NCBI GenBank assembly: GCA_045540915.1
Contig: JAZQID010000030.1
Span: 1 to 10,067, forward strand
Reading direction: 5' to 3'
Origin: RGIG2206 sp045540915
GTDB taxonomy: Bacteria > Bacillota > Clostridia > Oscillospirales > Acutalibacteraceae
DNA length: 10,067 nt
Part shown: piece by piece, positions 1 through 5,619 of the stretch
How positions within the stretch are numbered: the first letter of the stretch is position 1
Layout: each line of letters starts with the position of its first letter
Program-made: the position numbers and the translations under genes
Notes under the pieces: generated by a model
The model's database searches: none
What the model saw: the letters and a program-made list of their open reading frames with translations, nothing else
Told to the model about the DNA's origin: nothing

Positions 1-578
1 CCGGGGATATTATCGGAGGAGTCGCCCATAAGCGCCTTTACGTCAATCAGGTCGGCAGGGGTCAGCCCGTTATATTTCTCGGCAACTGCGGCTGAATCAT
101 ATCGAATTATCTCGGGGTGGCCCATCTTAGTCGCTGTAAGCAACACCTCGACCCCGTCACCGACAAGCTGAAGGGAGTCGCGGTCACCCGTGGCAATATA
201 GCAGGTGTCCCCCTTTTGCTTTGCGGCAAGGGAAAGGGTGCCGAGTATATCATCCGCCTCGTATCCGGCAAGCTCGACGGTAGCAAGTCCCATCAGGTGC
301 AGAATCTCCTTAAGCTTGGGCAACTGCTCGGCAAGCTCGGGCGGCATACCTTTGCGGCCTGCCTTATAGCCGTCATACATCTGATGACGGAAGGTCGGTG
401 CGTGCAGGTCAAATGCGACCGCAACCGCATCAGGCTCGGTCATGTCCTTGAGCCGAAGAAAAATATTCAGAAATCCAACTATTCCGTTGGTGAACTGTCC
501 GTCCTTTGTAGTCAGCAGCTTGATGCCGTAAAACGCGCGATTGATGATGCTGTTTCCGTCAATCAAAAGAAGCTTCAT
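1..578 (-). CDS. polA: DNA polymerase I, N-terminal 5'-3' exonuclease part (partial)
   Basis: DNA polymerase I fills gaps and removes RNA primers during lagging-strand synthesis and repair. Only the first 192 codons are inside the window; the gene runs off the left edge. The visible part is the 5' nuclease (FEN-like) domain. It shows the N-terminal IDGN with Asp7, an AFD...TFRH segment followed by YKAGR, the acidic metal-binding motif GYEADDILGT, then TGDRDSLQLV, and near the edge the helix-hairpin-helix signature ALMGDSSDNIPG. These metal-ligand aspartates are intact, so the nuclease domain looks functional. The start is the ATG at 578-576, preceded by an AGGTGAG ribosome binding site with short spacing. 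The gene is divergent from dusB. I cannot see whether the middle 3'-5' exonuclease domain is active or degenerate, because it lies outside the window. Confidence 0.96.
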   Translation of the reverse strand, partial: MKLLLIDGNSIINRAFYGIKLLTTKDGQFTNGIVGFLNIFLRLKDMTEPDAVAVAFDLHAPTFRHQMYDGYKAGRKGMPPELAEQLPKLKEILHLMGLATVELAGYEADDILGTLSLAAKQKGDTCYIATGDRDSLQLVGDGVEVLLTATKMGHPEIIRYDSAAVAEKYNGLTPADLIDVKALMGDSSDNIP

Positions 579-674
579 TCGGCTCACCTGTCCCTGTTTT
601 TATAGTTTTGTACCATAGCACATATTCTACCAAATATAGTATAACATAACTTGTCCCGAATTCGTATAATTTTT

Positions 675-703
675 TTGAAAAAGTTTGCAAGTTGTGATAT
701 AAT
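675..703 (+). promoter_or_regulatory. Sigma-A promoter for dusB-DUF2461-rnhA
   Basis: A TTGAAA -35 box (675-680) and a perfect TATAAT -10 box (698-703) are separated by 17 bases. A TG one base upstream of the -10 makes it an extended -10 element. Transcription would start near 710, giving a short leader of about 27 bases before dusB. The boxes are near consensus, so this is likely a strong constitutive promoter. I found no comparably good promoter for the divergent polA gene in 579-674; candidates such as TAGAAT or TATACT lack a good -35. Confidence 0.8.
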
Positions 704-716
704 GTTAAAAACATTA
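700..716. repeat. Inverted repeat over the dusB transcription start
   Basis: TAATGTT and AACATTA form a perfect 7-base dyad with a 3-base AAA centre. It overlaps the last bases of the -10 box and the expected start site. This position suits a repressor operator, or a small hairpin at the 5' end of the mRNA. It is AT-rich, so chance is a real possibility. Confidence 0.35.
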
Positions 717-736
717 GGATTAGGTTGGTTTTGAGA

Positions 737-1714
737 ATGAAGATCGGGAATTTTAATACCGACGGCTTTTGTGCCTTGGCACCTATGGCGGGGGTTGCGG
801 ATCGCACCTTTCGCGAGCTTTGCCGAGGCTACGGAGCGGCCTATACCGTCAGCGAGCTTGTAAGTGCGAAGGCGGTTTCATTAGGCGACCGCAAGTCTCA
901 CGAGCTGCTCGGCATCAGCGAGCTTGAGCGCCCCGTTGCCACCCAGTTGTTCGGCTCTGACCCCGAAACTGTTGCAACCGCCGCACGAGCCGCCGCTGAG
1001 TACGGCCCCGACTTTCTCGACATCAATATGGGTTGCCCTGCCCCCAAGGTTGCCGCTTCGGGCGGAGGCGCGTTATTGATGAAGGACCCCGTTCACGCGG
1101 CTAAGATAGTCCGCGCGACCGTAGACGCGGTCGACCTGCCCGTTACGGTAAAGATGCGCTCGGGCTGGGATAAGGATCACATTAACGCGGTCGAGCTTGC
1201 CAAACGGTGCGAGGATGCAGGAGCCGCCGCCATCACCGTTCACGCTCGCACAAGGGAACAGATGTACGCACCCCCTGTCGACTGGGACATCATCGCTCAG
1301 GTTAAGAGGGCGGTGCAGATCCCCGTTATCGGAAACGGAGACGTAGTCGATGCCTTTTCAGCCGCGAAAATGTACGAGCAGACGGGTTGCGATTTCGTAA
1401 TGGTAGGGCGCGCCGCGATGGGTGCGCCGTGGATATTCAGTCAGATAAACGCTTACATCGGTGAGGGTCGCATACTTACCGAGCCGCCCGTTTCCGAGCG
1501 GATGCTGGTGCTTATCAGGCAGGCAAAAATGACCGCCGATCAAAAGGGTGAGCGCACCGCTATGCGTGAAATGCGCAAGCACGCCGCCTGGTATATGAGA
1601 GGGCTAAAGGGTGCCGCTCAGTTCCGTCGCAGAAGCGGTGAGCTTGAGACCTTTGCCGACCTTGAGCGGCTTTGCTACGACGTTTGCAAGGAGAATGAAG
1701 CTAATGAATTATAA
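737..1714 (+). CDS. dusB: tRNA-dihydrouridine synthase (DusB type)
   Basis: This FMN-dependent enzyme reduces uridines to dihydrouridine in tRNA using NADPH. The 325-residue protein has the Dus TIM barrel: LAPMAGVADRTFREL near residue 14, the catalytic cysteine (about Cys100) in INMGCPAPKV, the FMN/substrate segments VKMRSGW and TVHARTREQMY, then IGNGDV and the FMN-phosphate motif MVGRAAMGAPWIF. A C-terminal helical domain rich in basic residues (MRKHAAWYMRGLKGA) would bind tRNA. The ATG at 737 is chosen because homologues begin MKIGN. In-frame TTG codons at 725 and 731 are alternatives, and the 731 codon sits better behind AGGTTGG, so the exact start is uncertain. It is first of a three-gene set, and its 3' end overlaps the next gene by 11 bases. 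Assignment to DusB rather than another Dus subgroup rests on motif resemblance. Confidence 0.93.
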   Translation: MKIGNFNTDGFCALAPMAGVADRTFRELCRGYGAAYTVSELVSAKAVSLGDRKSHELLGISELERPVATQLFGSDPETVATAARAAAEYGPDFLDINMGCPAPKVAASGGGALLMKDPVHAAKIVRATVDAVDLPVTVKMRSGWDKDHINAVELAKRCEDAGAAAITVHARTREQMYAPPVDWDIIAQVKRAVQIPVIGNGDVVDAFSAAKMYEQTGCDFVMVGRAAMGAPWIFSQINAYIGEGRILTEPPVSERMLVLIRQAKMTADQKGERTAMREMRKHAAWYMRGLKGAAQFRRRSGELETFADLERLCYDVCKENEANEL

Positions 1715-2414
1715 AGGTATTACACCGCAATCAATAATACTGTTAGCGGAAAATCGGTTCAACAATTCAAAGGCGTTTTACGAGGAGCATAAAAAGGAGA
1801 TAAACGAAGGGGTAGTCTACCCTATGCGTGCTCTCGCGGCCGACCTTCAGCCTACCCTTAAGCGCATCAATCCCGATTTCATCCTCGACCCTGTGCGTTG
1901 CCTTTCAAGAGTGCGCAGGGACACCCGTTTCACCGCCGACAAGAGCCTTTACCGCGAGAACCTGTGGCTGATGTTCAGGCATCAGAAAAATCAGTTACCC
2001 ACACCGATGCTGTGGTTTGAGTTTTTCAGCGACGGGTACAACTACGGTTGCGGTATCATCAGCACCACCCCTGCCTTTATGGAATATTGGCGCAAACATA
2101 TTAAAAGTAAGCCCCTGCCCTTGCTTTCGGCATACCAAAAGGTCAAGGATGCAGGACTTTCTATGGACAACGAGCGTTACAAGCGGTCAAAAGCGGCGGC
2201 CGACGGCATTGCCGACCCCGACCTTGCCGAGTGGTACGATTCCAAGCAGTTGTTTGTCAGCCGTCACGTCGATGGAGTACGGCGATTAAATCAGCCCAAG
2301 GCGCTTCTTGCCGAGCTTGAGAAGGTATACGGCTCGATGGAGGAGCTTTACCGATATATGCTCGACGTAACCACAAGATTTAACACGAGAGGTGTTGAAG
2401 ATGAAGAGGATTGA
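1704..2414 (+). CDS. DUF2461 (TIGR02453) family protein
   Basis: This 236-residue protein has the signature of the DUF2461/TIGR02453 family: an N-terminal segment with a short Asn-containing helix (LLAENRFNNSKAFYEEHK), a following ...YPMRALAADL helix, and the conserved core SRVRRDTRFTADKSLYRENLWLMFRH around residues 70-95, then an aromatic-rich WFEFFSDGYNYGCG strand. The molecular function of the family is unknown to me. No signal peptide or membrane segment is visible, so it is probably cytosolic. The frame stays open upstream to 1611, but AAGGAG at 1688-1693 is 10 bases before the ATG at 1704 and only 1 base before the ATG at 1695, so 1704 is preferred. It overlaps dusB by 11 bases and rnhA by 14, which predicts translational coupling within one operon. 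The C-terminus is acidic (EDEED). Confidence 0.85.
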   Translation: MNYKGITPQSIILLAENRFNNSKAFYEEHKKEINEGVVYPMRALAADLQPTLKRINPDFILDPVRCLSRVRRDTRFTADKSLYRENLWLMFRHQKNQLPTPMLWFEFFSDGYNYGCGIISTTPAFMEYWRKHIKSKPLPLLSAYQKVKDAGLSMDNERYKRSKAAADGIADPDLAEWYDSKQLFVSRHVDGVRRLNQPKALLAELEKVYGSMEELYRYMLDVTTRFNTRGVEDEED

Positions 2415-2850
2415 GATGTTTACCGACGGCGCTTGCTCGGGTAATCCCGGCCCCGGCGGCTGGGGCACCATTTTGCGATATAACGGCGTTGAAAAGGAGC
2501 TTTCCGGCGGCGAAGCGCAGACCACCAACAACCGCATGGAGCTGACTGCCGTCATTCGCGGTCTTGAAGCACTTAAAGAGAAGTGCAGTGTCATTGTCAC
2601 CACCGATTCACGCTACGTAGCCGACGGCATCGTCAACGGATGGGCAAAATCGTGGCGCGCAAAGGGCTGGATCAAGGGTGACAAAAAGCCTGCGCTTAAC
2701 CCTGACCTGTGGGGCCGTCTGCTTGACCTGTTGGACGAGCACGAGGTAGAGATAAAGTGGATAAAAGGGCACGCAGGGCACCCCGAGAACGAGCGTTGCG
2801 ACCGACTTGCAGTTGCGGCGACCGAAGAAGCAAAAACAAGGTTGGAATAA
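2401..2850 (+). CDS. rnhA: Ribonuclease HI
   Basis: RNase HI cuts the RNA strand of RNA-DNA hybrids, removing R-loops and primers. The 149-residue protein matches the compact bacterial type. The catalytic set is complete and lies at almost the same numbers as in E. coli: Asp9 (FTDGACSGNPG), Glu47 (NNRMEL), Asp69 (TTDSRYV), His124 (KGHAGH) and Asp134 (ERCDRLA). The basic handle region is present (WAKSWRAKGWIKGDKKP). The ATG at 2401 is preferred: AGAGGTG lies about 7 bases upstream, and homologues start this close to the first strand. An in-frame GTG at 2392 falls inside that ribosome binding site. The gene overlaps the DUF2461 gene by 14 bases. Its TAA stop lies in the loop of the terminator hairpin. 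Confidence 0.96.
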   Translation: MKRIEMFTDGACSGNPGPGGWGTILRYNGVEKELSGGEAQTTNNRMELTAVIRGLEALKEKCSVIVTTDSRYVADGIVNGWAKSWRAKGWIKGDKKPALNPDLWGRLLDLLDEHEVEIKWIKGHAGHPENERCDRLAVAATEEAKTRLE

Positions 2851-2868
2851 CTCCAACCTTGTTTTTTA
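2832..2868. terminator. Bidirectional intrinsic terminator between rnhA and the radical SAM gene
   Basis: A perfect 15-base stem (2832-2846 with 2852-2866) closes a 5-base loop. Its core is AACAAGGTTGGA, ending in a run of six T on the plus strand. The A run at 2832-2836 gives a U run on the minus strand, so the hairpin can stop both converging transcripts. The rnhA stop codon (2848-2850) is in the loop, and the stop of the opposing gene (2866-2868) lies at the outer edge. Confidence 0.9.
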
Positions 2869-3765
2869 TTTCCCAAGGGCGCGGCCTTGCATTATGTCCC
2901 TTTCTTCAAACCTGCGTGTTATGGCGTTGAGCACACGCTTTTTGTCGGCACTCCAAAGGGGTGCAACGAGCAATTTTTTATCACCGTCACCCGTCAATCT
3001 GTGGATGACGATGTCGGGCGGCAGATTCTCGACACATCGGCACAGCAGATCGATGTATTCCTCTATTGATAGCGGAGTATATTTCCCCTGCTCATACCAC
3101 TTACAAAGCGTTGTGCCGCGCAGCACGTGCATCAACTGTAATTTTACACCCTGCGCAGTTTTGCCGACGAGGTCGATGGTTTTGAGCAGGTCGGCGGATG
3201 TTTCGTTTGGCAGTCCGATGATGACGTGTGTGACCACATCGATGCCAAGCAAGTGCAACTTTTCGCAGGCCTCAACGTAACACTCGGTGGGGTATCCCCT
3301 GTTGATAAGCCGAGCAGTTTCGTTGGACGCGGTCTGCAATCCGAGTTCGACGGTGACGGGTTTTATCCTGTTGACCCTGTCAAGCACCGACAATATCTCG
3401 TCGGGCAGGCAGTCGGGTCGGGTCGCGACCGAGATCGTGACGATGTCATCTCGGCTTGCCGCCTTCATCAATCGCTCAAGCAGCACCTCGGGCGGCATAT
3501 AGGTGGCGGTGTAGGACTGAAAGTAGGCGACGAAGCGGTCGGAATTGCTCTTTGCAGCCACGCGGCGTTTTGCGAGGTCGAGTTGCATGTCAACGTCTCC
3601 TTCGCATTCGGCAAAACTGCCCGAGCCGCCTGCACAAAATATGCAACCGCCGACTGAGCAGGTGCCGTCGCGGTTAGGGCAGGTCGTTCCCCCTTCTATC
3701 GACAGGCGGTAGACCTTTCCGCCGAATTTTTCACGCCAGACGTCGCTGACCGACAGATATCTCAT
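2866..3765 (-). CDS. Radical SAM protein, TIGR01212 (YhcC/YtqA-like)
   Basis: This 299-residue radical SAM protein belongs to the TIGR01212 group (E. coli YhcC, B. subtilis YtqA). The cluster motif TCPNRDGTCSVGGCIFC places the presumed 4Fe-4S ligands at Cys29, Cys41 and Cys44, with the family's C-x11-C-x2-C spacing; Cys36 is an additional cysteine in the loop. Then come YFQSYTATY, the SVATRPDCLPDE segment, the SAM-contact-like VELGLQTA, and GIDVVTHVIIGLPNET, all typical of Elp3/MiaB-like radical SAM barrels. The substrate is not known. The frame is open to 3858, but GAGGA at 3771-3775 places the start at the ATG 3765-3763, which also gives the family N-terminus MRYLSVSDVWREKFG. It is a single gene, convergent with rnhA and 198 bases downstream of trpB. 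Confidence 0.9.
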   Translation of the reverse strand: MRYLSVSDVWREKFGGKVYRLSIEGGTTCPNRDGTCSVGGCIFCAGGSGSFAECEGDVDMQLDLAKRRVAAKSNSDRFVAYFQSYTATYMPPEVLLERLMKAASRDDIVTISVATRPDCLPDEILSVLDRVNRIKPVTVELGLQTASNETARLINRGYPTECYVEACEKLHLLGIDVVTHVIIGLPNETSADLLKTIDLVGKTAQGVKLQLMHVLRGTTLCKWYEQGKYTPLSIEEYIDLLCRCVENLPPDIVIHRLTGDGDKKLLVAPLWSADKKRVLNAITRRFEERDIMQGRALGK

Positions 3766-3826
3766 TTTCTTCCTCACCCTCCTCACAACCCGAGCAACTC
3801 GGCATAATATGAAATCAGGGGCACCG

Positions 3827-3838
3827 ACCGGCGCCGGT
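3827..3838. repeat. 12-base GC palindrome upstream of the radical SAM gene
   Basis: ACCGGCGCCGGT is a perfect 12-base palindrome, extended by further weaker dyad bases on both sides (GCACCG ... CGGTGGC). A second small hairpin, CCGAG-CAA-CTCGG, lies at 3790-3802, and a TATTAT that could serve as a minus-strand -10 lies between the two. These may be regulatory dyads or a secondary terminator remnant. No T run follows the palindrome, so it is not a classical terminator. Confidence 0.3.
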
Positions 3839-3900
3839 AATTTCGGTGGCATAAGCACGCTTTGTCCGCAGAAGAGCCGAAAACGCCCCTTTTAGATAAG

Positions 3901-3932
3901 ACGGGTCACGCAGTTAATGCCGCGTGGCCCGT
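3901..3932 (-). terminator. trpB: Probable trpB terminator hairpin
   Basis: ACGGGTCACGC (3901-3911) pairs with GCGTGGCCCGT (3922-3932), an 11-base stem with one mismatch and a 10-base loop. It sits about 30 bases past the trpB stop. On the minus strand the tail is only moderately T-rich (CTTATCTAAAA), so termination could be weak. The plus-strand side has TTTGGATTTTG. Confidence 0.5.
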
Positions 3933-3963
3933 TTGGATTTTGTTATATTCTTTGCATTTGTTT

Positions 3964-5184
3964 TTATCGGATGCCGTATTTCTCAATAATGTAATCCATA
4001 TCCTTATCGCCTCTGCCCGAGAGGGTGATAAGCACCGAACCCTTGCCCATCGTCTTTGCCAGCTTAATGCCGTATGCAACTGCGTGGGAACTTTCAATAG
4101 CAGGAATGATGCCCTCAAGACGAGAGAGGGTATAAAAGGCGTCAATGGTCTCGTCGTCACCGACGACGTCGTACTTCACTCTGCCAAGATCGTGCAGGAA
4201 TGCGTGCTCCGGTCCGCTGGAGGGATAGTCAAGGCCGCTGGCAATAGAGTAAACAGGTGCAGGCTCGCCGTTTTCGTCCTTGAGCATAATGGAATTGAAG
4301 CCGTGCATAATGCCTTCCTCACCGTATTTCAGGCTTGCGGCATGGTCACCCAAGGTCGTGCCTCTTCCGAGAGGCTCGATGCCGTAGATGTCAACGGGAT
4401 CGTTCAAAAATCCGCTGAACATTCCCATAGAATTGGAGCCGCCGCCTACACAGGCAACCACCGCATCGGGAAGCTCGCCCGTCATTTCAAGGAACTGCTC
4501 CCTCGCTTCGATGCCGATGACGCTCTGGAAGTCGCGAACCATCAGCGGAAAGGGATGCGGCCCTACGACCGAGCCGATGCAGTAAATGGCATCCTTGTAT
4601 TCGTTACAGTATGCATTAAACGCGGCATCGACCGCTTCCTTGAGGGTCTGAAGTCCGTCGGTGACCTCTACCACCCTTGCGCCGAGTATCTTCATACGGG
4701 CAACGTTGGGGGCCTGCTTTTTAATATCGACGGCGCCCATATAGATGTCGCACTCCAAGCCGAAGTATGCGGCGGCAGTAGCAAGGGCAACCCCGTGCTG
4801 ACCGGCACCCGTTTCGGCAATGACCTTCTTTTTGCCCATATATTTAGCCAGCAGAACCTCGCCCATACAATGATTCAGTTTGTGAGCGCCGGTGAGGTTC
4901 AGATCCTCACGCTTAGCTTAAAGCTGTACGCCGGTGCCGATCTGATCCGAAAGTCTGGCAAGATGTGAAATGGGAGTAGGTCTGCCCTGAAACTCCTTGC
5001 GAATACGGCGAAGTTCGCTTATGAAAGCCCTTGACTTACAAATCGTGTTGTAAGCCTCGGTGATATCTCTCATCGCTACCTTCAGCTCGGGTGAAATGTA
5101 TGAACCGCCGTATTTGCCGAAAAAGCCGTCGGCGTCGGGATAGTTTTTAAGATAGGTGTCAAAATCGATGTTATTGAATTTCAT
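3964..5184 (-). pseudogene. trpB: Tryptophan synthase beta chain with an in-frame TAA at codon 89
   Basis: TrpB condenses indole and serine to tryptophan with PLP. From the ATG at 5184-5182 (GGAGGA 7 bases upstream) codons 1-88 read as a normal N-terminus (YGGSYISPEL, GRPTPISHLARL). Codon 89 (4920-4918) is TAA, exactly where the family has Tyr in YLKRED. The same frame continues without a shift: AKREDLNLTGAHK with PLP Lys102, IAETGAGQHG with the catalytic Glu, GGGSNSMG binding the phosphate, and LSGRGDKD near the end, stopping at 3966-3964. The full frame is 406 codons, normal for the family. One base change from TAT or TAC explains the break, so it is either a very recent nonsense mutation or a sequence error. 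An ATG at 4866 could restart translation, but that product lacks Lys102. No trpA is adjacent. The gene is under the T-box leader upstream. Confidence 0.93.
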
Positions 5185-5238
5185 TTCTGTTTCCTCCAAA
5201 TAGATAAGTATGGGTTAATGAAGATAAAATTTATTGCT

Positions 5239-5280
5239 TTAACGAATAAAGCCTCGCCATCGTTCCTTGAGCATTATCAT
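5239..5280 (-). CDS. Putative 13-codon leader peptide with one Trp codon
   Basis: Between the T-box terminator and trpB lies ATG-ATA-ATG-CTC and so on to TAA, encoding MIMLKERWRGFIR. A strong GGGAGG (5293-5288) sits exactly 7 bases before the ATG, so ribosomes should start here whenever the T-box reads through. The single Trp codon (TGG, 5259-5257) is codon 8. The stop codon lies in a small hairpin, GCTTTA-loop-TAAAGC (5252-5236), and 41 bases separate the stop from the trpB ribosome binding site. A known parallel is the B. subtilis at (rtpA) operon, where a Trp T-box is followed by a Trp-rich leader peptide. There is only one Trp here, and an ORF this short can arise by chance, so the functional claim is inference. 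Confidence 0.45.
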   Translation of the reverse strand: MIMLKERWRGFIR

Positions 5281-5293
5281 ATCTTTTCCTCCC

Positions 5294-5333
5294 AAACAAA
5301 AAGTCCCAAGCATTCCTTACAAATGCTTGGGAC
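5294..5333 (-). terminator. T-box-controlled intrinsic terminator of the trp leader
   Basis: GTCCCAAGCATT and AATGCTTGGGAC form a perfect 12-base stem with a 7-base loop. On the minus strand this is followed by TTTTTGTTT. Its 5' strand overlaps the 3' part of the antiterminator (CGTCCCAA at 5334-5327), so the two structures are mutually exclusive. Confidence 0.93.
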
Positions 5334-5573
5334 GAGTCATCGTAAGACACGCGGTGCCACCCAAATTGGAAGTGCAACTTCCCTCTCAGCGCGTACCAAC
5401 ATACGCGGCTCGTGGTAACGGGGAGCAACCCGTCGGCAACTACTGCAAATTTCGCGCCGCCCTCAAAAGTCCATTCCCTGCAAGGCCCATACCGCATTCC
5501 CACCGTCAGCGGTTCTCTTTGATGAAGCGAAAGGCAGGTACTACTCTTTCTCATCGGTTTAACTTATGAGGGT
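5294..5573 (-). ncRNA. T-box riboswitch, tRNA-Trp specific
   Basis: The leader senses uncharged tRNA and prevents termination when charging falls. The base of Stem I pairs CCCTCATAAGT (from about 5572) with ACTTTTGAGGG (near 5473-5463), with one mismatch. An AGTAGTA internal-loop motif follows at about 5545. The specifier loop is GAATGGAC, with the codon TGG (5473-5471), which reads tRNA-Trp. A small stem, GGAAGT-TGC-ACTTCC, precedes the T-box sequence TTTGGGTGGCACCGCG (5365-5350). Its bulge is TGGC, whose C would pair with a G73 discriminator base, as bacterial tRNA-Trp has. TTGGG and GCG on either side of the bulge pair with CGTCCCAA to form the antiterminator. The regulated gene, trpB, agrees with the specifier. 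Confidence 0.95.
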
Positions 5574-5602
5574 ATTTTACCACTGTAAAGTGGCTTTGTC
5601 AA
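5574..5602 (-). promoter_or_regulatory. Sigma-A promoter of the T-box-trpB unit
   Basis: On the minus strand TTGACA (5602-5597, perfect consensus) is followed after 17 bases by TAAAAT (5579-5574). Transcription would start near 5567, or a few bases earlier, at the base of T-box Stem I. The spacer contains a perfect 5-base dyad, CCACT-TTAC-AGTGG (5594-5581), which could be an operator or only a weak hairpin for carD transcripts. The -35 begins only about 18 bases past the carD stop codon. Confidence 0.85.
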
Positions 5603-5619
5603 GTGATATTTTGCACATT

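Noticed and set aside
117..605. A 162-codon plus-strand open frame at the left edge
   Set aside because: It is antisense to polA, whose exonuclease motifs are clear on the minus strand.
3766..3858. A longer N-terminus (31 extra residues) for the radical SAM protein
   Set aside because: A strong ribosome binding site sits just before the ATG at 3765, the extension resembles no family N-terminus, and it spans palindromic leader sequence.
4864..4866. Restart ATG giving a second functional TrpB polypeptide
   Set aside because: The product would lack the PLP lysine at codon 102 and the N-terminal domain, and I see no ribosome binding site upstream. A split but working enzyme is unlikely.
4918..4920. 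Frameshift, or recoding of TAA as an amino acid, in trpB
   Set aside because: The frame is the same on both sides, so there is no frameshift. TAA is the normal stop in neighbouring genes, and no selenocysteine- or pyrrolysine-type recoding uses TAA.
3862..4968. A 368-codon open frame on the plus strand
   Set aside because: It lies antisense to trpB and its downstream hairpin, has no recognisable family or ribosome binding site, and exists because of codon bias in trpB. The minus strand carries all TrpB motifs.
5231..5554. A 107-codon minus-strand open frame over the trp leader
   Set aside because: It runs through the T-box structure, including Stem I and the terminator, and has no suitable ribosome binding site. 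The RNA structure explains the sequence.
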